Of a stretch of 64,000 bases of DNA, positions 1 to 11,533 are shown piece after piece. Position numbers and translations under genes: made by a program. The DNA is from Diogma glabrata (Eukaryota; Arthropoda; Insecta; Diptera; Cylindrotomidae): NCBI GenBank assembly GCA_963693315.1, contig OY856188.1, positions 98,120,915 through 98,184,914 of the forward strand, given 5' to 3'. A model generated the notes under the pieces. It worked only from the letters and a program-made list of their open reading frames with translations. It made no database searches and was not told the origin of the DNA. The stretch's first letter is position 1; each line of letters begins with the position of its first letter.

Positions 1-889
1 GGAATTAAGTTGTGATTTAAACCGACTTCTGATAATAAAACAAACAACGTCAAACAACTGTTAGGAGTAAAAATAATAGCAAAACAAACAATATCGACAA
101 CAAACATACATAAAACATTTCTGGTTTTTACTAACTCTAAATAACCCCATGTTGTTTTATTGGTTGACTATGTAGCTCGAATATTTTAATGGTTTAATAA
201 AACTAAATAGCCCTCGGGGACTATATTTTTAACTATCACGTAAATTTTAAATTGAATTCTAAAAAATTTAAGATTGTCTCCTTTGTACGCCGCAAATTTC
301 GAGCATCAAATAAGCGTCTTCGTGATTTGTCTGGAGGGCCGTGAAGGCCCACTAGTTGGCTGGACACGCAATATGCTTTCCTGCTGCTAGCCCGAGTGAG
401 CGAAGGTTCTGCCAAAAAACCTCTTTCCAAACAAAAACTAGCTCACCTCACTTGTGTACCTTCTCAGTTTATTGAACCTCACACCCCCTTTTGCTGGTTA
501 ATTTTTGTCTACGTTTCAGTATTTGATCTGGTTACTGGCCTGGTCAGCCATGGGGCTACTAAACCAAGTATCACAACGACAGTTCAAAATAAAACAACCT
601 TTATTTTCTTCTCTCTGATGTTTTGACCTTCTTTTATTTGCAACTTCCTTACCGTTCCAACAATAAAACCTTTTGGTTGCAGTGCCTTTTGTTATTAATT
701 GTTGCATGTAAAGCAAAAAAAATACGAGAAAATTGTGTTAAACCAGTAATAGACACAGAGCTTTCAAATGAAAAATGTTCTTAAGAAATTATGAAAATTG
801 TGAAAAGATAGGATGGAAAGTTTTTGAAATTACGGATAAACGCATTTTCGATTATCGAAGATAGTATATTACTATCGACGAGGAAGAAA
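1..889. other. Unassigned AT-rich flank
   Basis: No gene is recognised here. Positions about 285-560 are visibly less AT-rich than their surroundings and hold short open frames on both strands. None of these frames shows a motif I can name, so this may be the edge of an old element. Confidence 0.4.
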
Positions 890-1067
890 GTTGCAGTACA
901 TTTGTCATAATGTTGGATGGCTATTACAGGACAGGACGAAAAGAAGGAGTCCGGCTGACAACATTCATTTTGAGAATCATAAACTTAAGAAATTAAATAG
1001 GAGTTGGGCTCGAACCCAAACCCCGAGATAGACTCTTAGGCTCTATCGACTGAACTAGCCGTGCCAG
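890..1067 (-). repeat. tRNA-Lys-like SINE head or tRNA pseudogene
   Basis: Read on the minus strand from 1066 to 1001, the sequence follows the tRNA-Lys plan. There is an A-box-like TAGTTCAGTCGATAGAGC and an exact B box GGTTCGAGCCC. The anticodon arm is short: the loop is about 5 nt where tRNA-Lys has 7, so it cannot be a working tRNA. Downstream, 890-1000 reads as an unrelated body, as in tRNA-derived SINEs. The SINE reading is an inference; an isolated tRNA pseudogene is the alternative. The far boundary is uncertain. Confidence 0.55.
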
Positions 1068-1371
1068 CAAAAACAATTAAAACTAAGGACTGAATAATGA
1101 AGGGAGATCCAATATATAACGAGAAGGACTTTTTGGACAATAGTAACTGAAGGAAAAACTACCTGGAAGCATAATCTACTGAAGCACGTCTTTGGAATGG
1201 TATATCTTGTGTCGTCGGGAAATAACATCCTCCAGTTTGTATCAGGCGTGACCAACTAAACTAACCGAATAATTTTAACTTTTAACTGGCACACAAATTT
1301 TAACGAGGCTGCATAAAAACTGCAGTGGATATCTCCTCAATTCAGTAGCGAATCTCGGACAACGATCAAAA

Positions 1372-2099
1372 TCAAAGGGTTTCCTCACTCTCGTCTTTAC
1401 AGTTAAAGGGTCGGAGTAAAGGGTAGGACGTACCATGAGTGATTATGATAAACCAAACTGAGGCATAATAGGGAGAATATCCTAAAGTTTGATATACGGA
1501 ACATCGAAGAACACAAGCAATTTTGCTAAGATGCACGTCCCACTGAGTATGGTCTTCGACCAGGTACGCATGTAGTCCAGGTATGACGATTTTGATCACT
1601 AGCTTGGACGCATTTGCCTGTGGGAAATATAAAGCTGTAAAGGTATGGTGAACCCCATACCTTAAAAGGAAGTATACAAATAATCTAAATCTGAACTGTG
1701 ACCCATTGTCTGAGATAATTGTTTCGGGACTACCAAAAACATGATAGAACACATTGGTTTTAGCAGTTTGCAGATAGCAGTAGGTTTCCGTAAATAAAAA
1801 AGAAACAGGAGCTTAGTGAGTTTGTCTAAGACATTCAAAATTTCTATATGACCGGACTTAGATCGGAGGTAAGGACTAATTATATGAATTTGTAATCGTT
1901 GATAGAGTCTTTCAGATTTAATTGACGTCACCATAGGAGAACGAAGCACGATGTTAAGGGATTTGACAGTTTTACAGATGTTATATTGAGAAATATGGGA
2001 TTTAATTTGCGTGGACATCTGGGACCAGAAGTAAAATCGACGTAAAAGATATGAAACGATTTTTGCAAACTCCAAAGTGTGTAGAGGTAGAAGAATCAC
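1372..2099 (-). pseudogene. Ty3/gypsy integrase remnant
   Basis: Two overlapping minus-strand frames join across a frameshift near 1700-1750. The first (1662-2099) has an HHCC-like zinc-binding segment, with H in LLPLHTLEFAK and a Cys in QYNICKTVK, then the start of the DDE core with the first Asp in NVLDKLTKL. The second (1372-1752) has the second catalytic Asp in IISDNGSQF, then a LYFPQANASK segment. At that point the family's catalytic Glu is replaced by Lys. A typical downstream core helix (TQWDVHLSKIA...LGYSPYY) follows. It is certainly inactive. Confidence 0.8.
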
Positions 2100-2209
2100 G
2101 TGACACTGACTATCTTTGCCAATTTAAGATAATTGTCACTCTTACAAGCATGGCAGAGCAAATCGAGATAAGACACGTATGTTTTATTATCAGTAACAGA
2201 ATCAACCGA

Positions 2210-2335
2210 AATCATTCTTGAGAGAGCATCTGGAACCATGTTTAGTTTACCATGTTCAATATCAAAAATTAATCCTCATAGCTTCAAGCTCTATTGTGCA
2301 AGAGGACCTGACAGATCAATGGGACGCTTCAAAGA
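2210..2335 (-). pseudogene. Ty3/gypsy RNase H C-terminal fragment
   Basis: The minus strand carries FDIEHGKLNMVPDALSR, the hallmark end of the Ty3/gypsy RNase H domain (usual form: FdIeHrkGkeNvvaDaLSR). Upstream, DLSGPLAQ and SLKL correspond to the conserved PsGrLaRW-aLrL segment. Both tryptophan-like positions are now stop codons. The domain would remove genomic RNA during reverse transcription. The preceding RT is absent. Confidence 0.75.
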
Positions 2336-2629
2336 CTGGCACTTTCTTCGATGACACCCAGCATACGATCCAGCTGATCTCCCGTCATTTTCACTATTGC
2401 TGGTTATATGGATAGCGTCATCAGCATCAATCATTGCTCAAGCACATGTGACTCACCTAAACCTATTCTAGAAAACGAGGGAAGAAACTATTTTGCATCC
2501 TGCAGCTGTTTTTATTCATTGGAAGTGAGATTTGTGGCAATTGATTCGATAGAATCTAAAGAAGATGCAAATATGACTTGATCTAATAACTTGAAAGTTT
2601 TAAAATAATCAATACCCAAATATAAATCC

Positions 2630-2840
2630 TGGGTAAGAGAAGGAACGACATTAAAATCAAGAGACTTACTACGACCCTTGAATGAAACTTTATAGTGAGG
2701 CAGCTAACAACTTTTTTGCTGGTACCATCTGCAGTTTTGATTTTGGCTGTGGAGCGAGTAAGAAGATGGGAACTTTGTAAAATTTCTTGCGCTAACGCAC
2801 CACCGATGGCACTGATAGACGATCCATTGTCTTAAAGTTC
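2630..2840 (-). pseudogene. Ty3/gypsy aspartic protease fragment
   Basis: The active-site block reads DNGSSISAIGG at 2831-2817 and below. This corresponds to the retropepsin D-[T/S]-G-[A/S] motif, with Asn where Thr or Ser is usual. A stop codon lies directly before the catalytic Asp. After a frameshift, the C-terminal block DLYLGIDYF near 2640 matches the conserved LlGiDfl-type end of this family. The protease would process the Gag-Pol polyprotein. It is clearly non-functional here. Confidence 0.65.
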
Positions 2841-4215
2841 AATCTGGCTTTGATTTCTTTATTACATCATGAAATCTAAGCATTCCTAGATTTGACCCAT
2901 TTTCCAAGAACTTCTGATATAATAAAGACAAAAGTGATCTAAGTCGATTGTTATTTACTTTGCATTTTTTTTGACAATGGAATGACAACAGCAGTTTAGA
3001 CTTTGACTACGAAATAACATTTTCCAAAGCAAAATTGTTTAACAATGACCACCGTATTAATAATATGATTCTCATTTGTCGATTTGTTCTACATATTTTT
3101 TATGTGAACTTACATCTTATCTGTTGCAATTGGTGTGAAGAATTAGTTTTTCAATTCTTCAATTTTTTTCAATTTTTTTCTAGGCAAATAATTATTAAAT
3201 TCATTTGACATGAATAAGTTATCTGTAACTTTGATAATCCTTTCTCTTATTAGGTGGTATATAAACGTTCCTTTAGGCTTAGACCAAATTACTTCTTTTA
3301 CCACTTTTCATGTGCCATATCATCATAACGACCTGATGTTTACCAACCTAACTGATTTCATTAGTGCAGAAAACTTCTACATTTATTCTACTTTTTTTTA
3401 AAAGATATTTAATTGTTTTAAAAAAACATCATTTAATTTGTAACATCCTAATATTTGGCAACTGTTCCTATTAGTCCTCAGTAACTAAAACTGGATTCAC
3501 TTAAAAAACTTTTCACAATACTTTGCCGTTTAGCATAAATGCAGCATTTTGTTTATTGCAACTTTTGTCAAAAAGAACATTTGATATGCAACTACCTGAT
3601 ATTTTCGAACAGTTACTTTTATTTAGAAGTGGTGGATTCGGCTTCACCCAAAAAAATTCTAAAAACATCTCCACAATAATTGTAACTTTTGTTAAAAAAC
3701 AACATTCAATACGCTACAAAATGATATTTTCTAACTGTTCCTTAGTTGGGATAAGTTGGAAGTACCTGAACCATATTTTATGTCGAATTTTATGTTCAAA
3801 TTTCATTTCATTCAAATAATTAGTTCTATTTGTCAAATGTGTCTAATCCAAAATACTGTTATGAACACTGTGAGTTCCTGATAATGGAAGCATCAGGAAC
3901 ATTTGAGAAATTGTTTGCCTTTAAATTTAATTTCCGACTAGCTGCATTCTTTGGGTTTGATTATATCTGTCCTGAGTGAATCACAAATGCTGAGTAGCAC
4001 GCAAAAGTTTTACAAGAAGACGAATTCAAATAAGCAAATAATATGGTCTCTGACGACCCGAACAATTGCAGGAACCAAGACCATCACCTAAATCACGTCA
4101 AATATAACTATCCATATAAAAATGAAAATGTTTCACTCACTCCATCATTTGTAATTGATTCAACCCTTTTTTTGCTATCCAATCATATTGAATAAAATAT
4201 AAATTAATTCTACAA
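2841..4215. other. AT-rich DNA without recognised genes
   Basis: Short open frames at 3210-3401 and 3523-3819 are AT-rich and carry no recognisable domain. A short inverted sequence (CTGATAATGGAAGCATCAG) lies near 3878. I see nothing else supportable. Confidence 0.5.
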
Positions 4216-4990
4216 GACAACCAATCGTTGCTCCAATGGTACCGGTGATTTTTGAAAAGAACAATAATTCAACATAATAAAAATCGTTGCCCTAAAGCCG
4301 CAGGCAATTTTTGAGCAATGTTAATAAAAATATAATAAAAAACATTGCGCCTAAACCACAGGTGACAGGTGATTGTTGAACAATATCAATAATAAAAGCA
4401 TAAAAATCGTTGGGCCAAAGCCAAAGGTGATTGTTGTACAATATTAATAATGCAATGTAAAAAGTTTGTGGTTGTTAAACAAGAACAATAACGCAATATA
4501 AAATAAAATCGTTAGACTTAATGTACAGACGATTGTTGAATAGCAATATTAATATATGACTCAATTACTGCACCAAAGCCACAGGCAATTGTTTTACAAG
4601 AATAAAACATCAATAAAATAACCAATCGTTGCACCAATGGTACCGATTACTGTTGAATATGAAAAATAAATCAATGTATTAGCCTATTGTTATGCCAAAG
4701 AGGCAGGTGAGGGTTAAACAACATTAATAATGCAATATTACAAAAACCATTGCGCCAATGGTACCGACGATTGTTGAATTTGAATAATAAAGCAATAAAA
4801 TAGTCAATTTTTGCGTCCAAAGACACAATCGATTGTTGACTACGAACAACAAATCAATAAAATAGCTAATCAGTGCGCCAATGGTGCCGGCGATTGTCTA
4901 ATACAAATAATAAATCATAATAATTAATATCGTTGCGTCGAAGATACAGGCGACTGCTGAATAATATCAATAAGTTGTTTGAGTTTAATT
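4216..4990. repeat. Imperfect ~65-70 bp tandem satellite
   Basis: About a dozen diverged units repeat the plan ATCGTTGC-(cc)AATGGTACCGG-GATTGTTGAA followed by an AATAATAAA-CAATAAAAT spacer. Two unit types can be seen: one with CAATGGTACCG and one with AAAGCCACAGGC at the same position. A weak further unit occurs near 5200. The same family recurs at 60661-60870. There is no coding potential. Confidence 0.8.
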
Positions 4991-5540
4991 GTTCATGTTC
5001 ATTAAAAAAAACCAATAAAGTCATTAAGTCTAAGACATTACGTCGCAAAATTGATTTCATATTGATTGGAAACAAGCAACAATAACTATTGACAATTGAC
5101 TTAGGATTTTACGGAGTAATAACATTCCTCCTTATCCTATGAAATTCACATAAAATGATGTTAGGTAACCCATAATTCCAAAAGATATCAATAATGCAAT
5201 CTAATAAAAATCGTTGAGCCAAACATCATGTACTTATTACGGAAATTATTAAAACTGATGCATAACTTTTCTTCTAATAGATTCTTCTAATAGATTGTCA
5301 AAGCGCAAAACATGAAAATTGAAATGAAATGAAATGAAAATCAAAACAAAACAACTAACTTTAATTCTTTTCATTTACTTAATATTCAAAAAATTTATGT
5401 TGGTTGTGATAGGCGGTGAAATAAAACGTCAAGAAATGCCAAAAAAGTTGCGGTAAGATTTTCACATATTGTTCGAGATTGTAATACTTAGGCTTTTCAG
5501 ATCTAAGTATTGCAAATATTTATTATCACACACATTTATT
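4991..5540. other. AT-rich spacer
   Basis: AT-rich sequence with one weak satellite unit near 5200 and the small remnant at 5461-5513 listed separately. The short minus-strand frame at 4866-5075 overlaps satellite and is not considered real. Confidence 0.45.
5461..5513 (-). repeat. Relic of the left end of the 1.8 kb minisatellite family
   Basis: The stretch TGTAATACTTAGG-CTTTTCAGA-CTAAGTATT is the reverse complement of the left end of the repeat family found at 33662 and 46757 (ACTTCGGTCTGAAAGACCTAAGTATTACA-like). It also folds into a short hairpin through AATACTTAG and CTAAGTATT. Confidence 0.5.
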
Positions 5541-5637
5541 GGGTGCGTTCGATTTGACTGAAACAACTGAAAAAACAACAACAATTGCATTCAATTTATC
5601 AGTTGTATCAGTTGCTTCAGACAAATCGAACACGGCT
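5541..5637. repeat. Small inverted-repeat MITE
   Basis: About 97 bp with long imperfect inverted ends: TGCGTTCGATTTGACTGAAA on the left and TTCAGACAAATCGAACACGG on the right. The arms are 25-30 bp. No convincing target duplication could be fixed. A non-autonomous DNA transposon is the simplest reading. Confidence 0.6.
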
Positions 5638-7769
5638 ATTATATTTATTCAAATTCATTTTTAAATTGAATAGCCGAATTCAGACATGATCAAAATCTTA
5701 AAATGATCAAACATTTAAAACAGATAAACTGAGTTTTGTCAAACTGAGTTTGTTTTCGCAACGTAATAAAAATAATTAAATTCTTTAGTGCAACTTTCAT
5801 CGATTATATTTTGGGTTTTCCTTTATTGTCCATTTGTCAAACTAATTACATAATTATTAGACATATTAGGTCTCCCGGCATAAGAAAAATAGAATTAAAT
5901 AAACAAAAAATATAACAAATTATTCTTACTCATTTCTTAAAGCTCAAACGTAATCATTTAGTTGTGTAAATATCTAACCTTTAAATTTTTCTCACATCCC
6001 AGACTATATCTTCGTATAAATAAAAAAATTAAATAAAATTTCTATTGAATATTATTATTACATTGATTTTACGCGGTCGAATTTAGAAAAAAAAACTCAA
6101 ACTTAAGAAGAAAACTATAAAGAAAACTAGAAGTATAAGTTACTTCATTGTAATAAAATTATTCATATAGCGGGAGGTGGTGTAGCGAGAATCAAAACGA
6201 GGAAAGCCAAGGACGATAATATAACGGTTATTTAATTTATTACAATTATTCTGTTTTCTTATTATAAAATTTCAAACTTACTTACAATTTATAGATTCTT
6301 ATTCGATTTAATATAATAATAAATAAATTGTATTTCATAGAATTTGTACTTAACTTAACTTTAATTTGTAATATAAAACAGTTTTATTGGTAACTATTTT
6401 GTGATATAATAACCCATTTTTTGGTTTGGTATATATTGCGGTATGTACATTGTACCACGTTTATTTTTATGATTTCTTGTATATTCAAAGTAATAAGATT
6501 GATTTAATGGTTAAATAGATTTGATTTTTATCGATTGATTGTTATTTTTAAAGAAAAATTTTATGTTTGTAATTAAGAATAAAATTTTGACATAGGGTAT
6601 ATTGAGTATGTCAAAAGTTTAAACATAATTGTGTAATAAATTTCAATTTTGTTTTTTATATTGTTGTTGTTGTTGTCATAATGTAACACATTTTTGTTAA
6701 TTTTTATTTTTGTTAGAAAATGTTTGTTTGTTTTAAATGTTGTTAGTTGGATTATATTAGTACTATTGTTGTCAAGGTGGATATATATGTAGTATGGGGT
6801 CGAAGGAAAATTAATTGAAAATAAATTGTGTGTAATTTAATTTAATTGGTTATGGTTTTGATTTATGTTTTATTATTTTTTAGATTGATTTCTTGTTGGT
6901 TGGCTTTTGTTCAATCACGGTTTCAGTGAAAATATATTTGATTGATTTATGAAATGAAATACAAATTATTTGTTGGTTAGATTTTTCATATATTTGTTTT
7001 TCAGGTTATGTATAATATGATTTATTTAAATATCTATATCCAATGGTCTAACAAATTAAAAGACGATATATCAAATATAGTATTAATAAATATCGTTATC
7101 TTTATTTACTCACGGTGTTTCGAAGTCTTCCTCAAATAATTAAATAAAGAAACTGTTCATAAATCATAAAGCCTAGATTTCAAATTTGAACTACAATTTA
7201 ATGCGTTTAAGAACCATTTTAAACTCTGAAACTCTATTTATTAATAATCCATAACTTTTCCACACGGAAAACATCAGAAGATGGACAAAGTTTTTGTTCA
7301 ATTTGTATTTTTATCCCGTAATGATCTTCTTGAAGTTTTTTTTCGTCATGCTGATCTAGTTGCATTATTTCCATAATTCTTTTTCGGGTAGCTATTTTGT
7401 TAACCTTAATAAATGACATAATTACAATTATATGTTAGTCAAATTGTTACATTTGATTTATTTATATATTTAGGTCAAAATCACAAATTTTCGACCAGAA
7501 ATTTGTTTGTTTTTCACACACATTTTTGGATTTTCTTAATATTTTTTACAGTATAAAAGAGTGCAACGACGAAAAGAATCTATTCATTAGACATTTTCTT
7601 TTAAAATCTACACCCGACAATTTTCACAATAATCACACATTCATTTCGTATTATGAGATTTATTTCATAAATAATATCTGTTTATTTATGACGTTCCACT
7701 GTAATGCATTTTTTTCATTTCAAAACATTAAACAGTTCTTATATTTCGATGTATAGTCAATTATTTTTT
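5638..7769. other. Long AT-rich non-coding tract
   Basis: Very AT-rich DNA, with many T runs and short GTTGTTGTTG runs near 6660. Frames at 7234-7419 and 7526-7756 are low-complexity and have no recognisable domain. Nothing else is supportable. Confidence 0.55.
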
Positions 7770-9320
7770 ATTGTGGAACAAACATAATTTTGTTTCTTCT
7801 TTAAACCTTTTCCATAAGCTTCATCACAATCACTTCATTATTGTAGGCTGTAGTGTGCATAAAGACACTGAGAGAAATGGAAAAATAAAAAAAAAAATTT
7901 TTTTACCGGAAGGGAAAAACCGGAAGTTGAGATGCAGAACTGTTGTAAACCGTACTAAATGCTTATGTGCTAAGTTTCAGCCTATTCGATTTTCAGGTAC
8001 AAATGTTATTGAGCTTTCAAAAAAACAGGTGCTCGGGACACCCCCCACCACTTTGTTCACTATCGCTCAAAAACTAATAAGTTCCTTGCCATACATGTTT
8101 GCATCTTTTTCCAAAGTGTCATCAAAATTAATTCACGAACGAGGGCTGTGTGCTCCCAACAAACATTGAAAAAATTGTGACATAATTAACAGGTGTTCGA
8201 GAGGTCTACCACCATTTAGTCCAATATTGTCCAAAAACTAATCAGTCCTTTGTTATTTAAATTTCCATCTTTTTTCAAAGTGTCATTAAAATAAATTAAT
8301 GAATGAAGTCTGTATGCTCCCAACAAACTTTAAAAACATTGTGTGAAAACTCAGCATTTGTATGGTAGACCCCCCGCCACTTTGATCAATGTGTCCCAAA
8401 AAATGAAAATTTTCTTCTCACACTAATTGAAACCTTTTCCATAAGTTTCATCATAATCACTTCATTAAAGTAGGCAGTAGTGTGCATAAAGACACTGAAA
8501 AAACTTCAAAAAATTACACAAACATTTTTTTACCGTTGTGAACCATACTAAATGTCGATGTACCAAGTTTCATTCAATTCGTTTATCAGTTACAGATATT
8601 ATTAAGGGGACCCCACACCACTTTGGTCACTATCGCTCACAAATTAATCAGTTCTTTGTCATATATATTTGCATTTTTTTCCTAAGTATCATCAAAATTC
8701 ATTCACGAATGAATGTTTTATGCTCCCAACAAACATAAAAAACATTGGGTAAAAACCACCTGTTGTATGGTGGACTCCCAACCCTTTATTTAATGGACTC
8801 CAAAAGCTGATAAAATCTTTCTCATGATACTTGAAAGCTTTTACCAACGTTTCATGAAAATCGATCGGTAATTGTAGACTACAATAGGGATAAACACTTG
8901 AAAACAAACTTTTTAACCGGAAGTGACAAACCGGAAGTGGGTATGCAGAAATATTGGAAACTGTACTAAAATATATACTAAGTTTCATTAAGATCATAGC
9001 CCGCGATCAGAAGTTATTCAAGATTTAAACTTAGAGGTGTTCGGGAGACCCCGGCCATTTTGTCCAATCTTGAAATGAATCAGATCTTTCATTTTCAAGT
9101 GAACCTGTATAATTTGCCAAATTTTCATAAAGATCCTATGCAGAATGGTCACCCACACACCCAACCACCCATGCACATACAGACGAACACCAAAATTTTT
9201 AGTGGCTATTTAGATAGAGGATGGTCCAAAACAAAAGAAAAAACAAAATTTGGGGTATGTAAGATTTTTTTTTCACGATAGATTGCATTACTTCACACAA
9301 TTTAAAATTGTGGTGAAGTA
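7770..9320 (+). repeat. Dispersed ACCGGAAGT repeat family, copy 1
   Basis: A ~1.55 kb non-coding repeat whose reverse complement, with rearrangements, occurs at 39835-42430. Recurrent blocks are TGTAGTGTGCATAAAGACACTG (7852 and 8477), TGCTCCCAACAAAC (8151, 8319, 8722), and paired ACCGGAAG motifs (7904-7926 and 8916-8939). Internal blocks repeat at roughly 400 and 630 bp, so the family itself contains duplicated modules. It ends at a perfect-looking hairpin at about 9291-9320. The short frames inside it are not conserved proteins. Confidence 0.8.
9291..9320. repeat. Terminal hairpin of the ACCGGAAGT family
   Basis: ACTTCACACAATTT and AAATTGTGGTGAAGT form an almost perfect palindrome. The same palindrome, inverted, is present at about 40311-40340. 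This marks a conserved end of the repeat. A subterminal hairpin is also a feature of Helitron 3' ends, but I do not see a certain CTRR terminus, so that class is not assigned. Confidence 0.6.
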
Positions 9321-9935
9321 AAAATAAAAAATAAAAATAATAGTGGCTGGATGGAAAATATCCCCGTTTATATTTATTTTTTTCAACATAATAACAAAAT
9401 TTCGATTTGGGCGAATGTCTCTGAAAATTATATAGTTTTTTTAAACAAATTTCAGTTTATATTAACAAATGATTTTTTGAAAGTTTTCGATACTATCCCA
9501 AAACTCCATTTTTGTAGAAAATTTATTAAGTTTAACACTTCCAACACTTATTATTTTTAAACCTTTTTATAACAATTTATCAACAAATTTTATTTTAATT
9601 ATTTTTATTGAAAAGAAGAACTCCTTTTTCTCTTTAAAACGACGTAAATTTGTGTTATATCTGTCAAGCAGTTTTTGAGCTAGGAGTAGTTCTTTAAACT
9701 TAAGATTTGATCTTTATTTAAAATAACGTATCTCGAGAACAAATTGACGGATTTGAAGTCATTTTCAGTAAAATTAATTTAATTTTAAATGTTTAATAAT
9801 TTTTTATCAAAATTAGAAAAAAAAATAGCAATAAAGGTTGGACCGTTGATATCTCCATATCTCCGTTGATATCCCCAAATGTTCTTCCAAAATTGTAAAA
9901 CTTGGATTTTGTCGATGTTTTTGCTCAAACCTAAT

Positions 9936-11392
9936 TAGTGTTTCCAATCCGGTTTAAGCCGGACTGAAATTATCCGGATAATGCACAAAAATCTTGCTAT
10001 CCGATATCCGGTTAATTCACAAAAAATATCCGGATAACTAAATTAAAGCAAAAAAAATGGTTCGCGCTATTTACTTTTTTAAAAATTTTAATCAGTTACT
10101 ACTAATTTTTTCATAATAGACGATTTCGTTTTGTTGATCTAAGAATTATCATTCCAGCAATTGTTTTGTATTTGAATTTTTAGAAGTGTAATTTAGACTG
10201 GGTTCCAATAGAATGCTAAATGGTCTCCGCAATACTAAAATGATTTAGCACATTTTCAAGTTGACTAAATCCAATACTTGCATTGTAGACTTATTTGAGC
10301 TGACAGTTTAACATTAACTTCAAGTTTAATTTCAAAATTGTTAAGAATTTTAAATTCTATTATAAAATTTAAAGTTTTTGTATTATTAAATATCAGAACA
10401 ATATATTATTGAATATTGTGTATCAAATCAGTTTTTGGTCATCTTCCGTTAGAGAAAATTTATTTATTTTAATTTTTTATTCACTTTGATGTTTGAAACT
10501 ATAAATTATTTTCTAGTTTTTAATGCAAACAACTCAATAAGAATTATATGATTTTTGTCACCGGTGTTCAAGCTTATAATTATTTAGAAGAAATAAATTG
10601 GAACGATATCATGCTAAATTTTTAAATTTAGCACGATTTAGAATTTGGAGACCATTTAGCATTCTATTGGAATGCAGTTTTATATTTACAAACAAAAAAC
10701 AGTATTTTTCCGTGTCATAATTAACAGTTCAATTTTGAGTAATTTATAAATATTTAAAGTTAATCACATTAAGACACTCTATTAACAAAAGGAAAAATGT
10801 TGAGCTAGTTTCATTAATGATGTTGTTGCAGGATTCAACATTATCCGAAATGATAATTTTAACGATTTTAGATATGTTTCTAAAACATCAGCTATCATTT
10901 ATGCAAAAAAGTTAATAAAAAGATTGTTTCCGGATACCAAAACATCCGAAAATGTTTAGTTAATAATGGCGGATCAATAAGATAAGGAAAGGAAAATTCT
11001 CCAAATCCGACCGAACTCACCGAATGTACATTAGTCATGGAATTGAAAAATACGATTTCACCAATCGAAAATAGTAAAGTTATTTGTTCAAATAATTATT
11101 CATTACCAGACAAGGAATTTAATTTATAAAGCGCATGTAAAACACTCATTCCTACCCAAGAAAAGCTAATAAAAACTAGAAATCGTTTGCAGTTTCCAAT
11201 GTTAAACGCTCTTGTATTTTTTAAATATTATTTTTCAGATGAAAATAAATTTTGATTGCTTTTGATTTGATTTTTTTAAACTATTGTTTTTATTAAAGGC
11301 ATTATCCGGATTATTATCCGGATATCCGGATAACTACTTTACATACTATTTGATATCCGGATAGTTAAAATCACGGATAATTGGAAACACTA
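9936..11392. mobile_element. hAT-like non-autonomous element with 8-bp TSD
   Basis: The terminal inverted repeats start TAGTGTTTCCAAT and end ATTGGAAACACTA. They are flanked by an exact 8-bp direct repeat AACCTAAT (9928-9935 and 11393-11400). An 8-bp duplication and a TAGTG-type start are hallmarks of the hAT superfamily. Subterminal regions are packed with TATCCGGATA-like palindromes (9976-10036 and 11291-11380), which look like clustered transposase-binding repeats. There is no transposase frame, so mobility would depend on another copy. Confidence 0.85.
10202..10674. mobile_element. Inverted-repeat element nested in the hAT-like element
   Basis: The left arm TTCCAATAGAATGCTAAATG, continuing GTCTCC, is matched exactly by its complement ending at 10674 (GGAGACCATTTAGCATTC...). 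Similarity extends further in with GATTTAGCAC and GTGCTAAAT. The element is about 473 bp and has no coding capacity. The target duplication is unclear. Confidence 0.7.
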
Positions 11393-11533
11393 AACCTAAT
11401 GCGTGTAAATTATAAGTTGAAATCTTTTAAAAAATGTCTACAAGTTTTTTAAAAAAATCGCCAAAATTCAAGTCTGTGGTATTATGTAGAAAAATATTCA
11501 AATCAAATTAAAGAAAAAATAAACGGGGATATT

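Larger units (their letters stand above)
1372..2840 (-). mobile_element. Ty3/gypsy retrotransposon pol remnant
   Basis: A decayed LTR-retrotransposon pol region. On the minus strand it shows, in order, a retropepsin-like fragment, the last part of an RNase H domain, and an integrase zinc-binding plus core region. This Ty3/gypsy order (protease, then RT/RNase H, then integrase) has lost the RT: only about 300 bp separate the protease remnant from the RNase H end. Frameshifts and stops occur in every part. No LTRs were recognised. A stretch near 2330-2400 has a gag-like flavour but is not assigned. Confidence 0.8.
9357..11533. mobile_element. Outer inverted-repeat element of a nested stack
   Basis: Ends are AATATCCCCGTTTA at 9357-9370 and its complement TAAACGGGGATATT at 11520-11533. 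Similarity continues inward, with CWACATAATA and TTGAATTTTGGCGA-like stretches in both arms. The body is interrupted by the hAT-like element at 9936-11392. No transposase is visible, so this is a non-autonomous element or solo remnant. Its superfamily is not assigned. Confidence 0.6.

Noticed and set aside
236..626. Coding sequence in the less AT-rich patch near the left edge
   Set aside because: Short overlapping frames on both strands without motifs; composition alone does not support a gene call.
1001..1066. A functional tRNA-Lys gene
   Set aside because: The anticodon loop is too short and the acceptor stem does not pair, so it is at best a pseudogene or SINE head.
9291..9320. Helitron 3' end
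   Set aside because: The hairpin fits, but no clear CTRR end or TC 5' start could be fixed and no Rep/helicase sequence is present.
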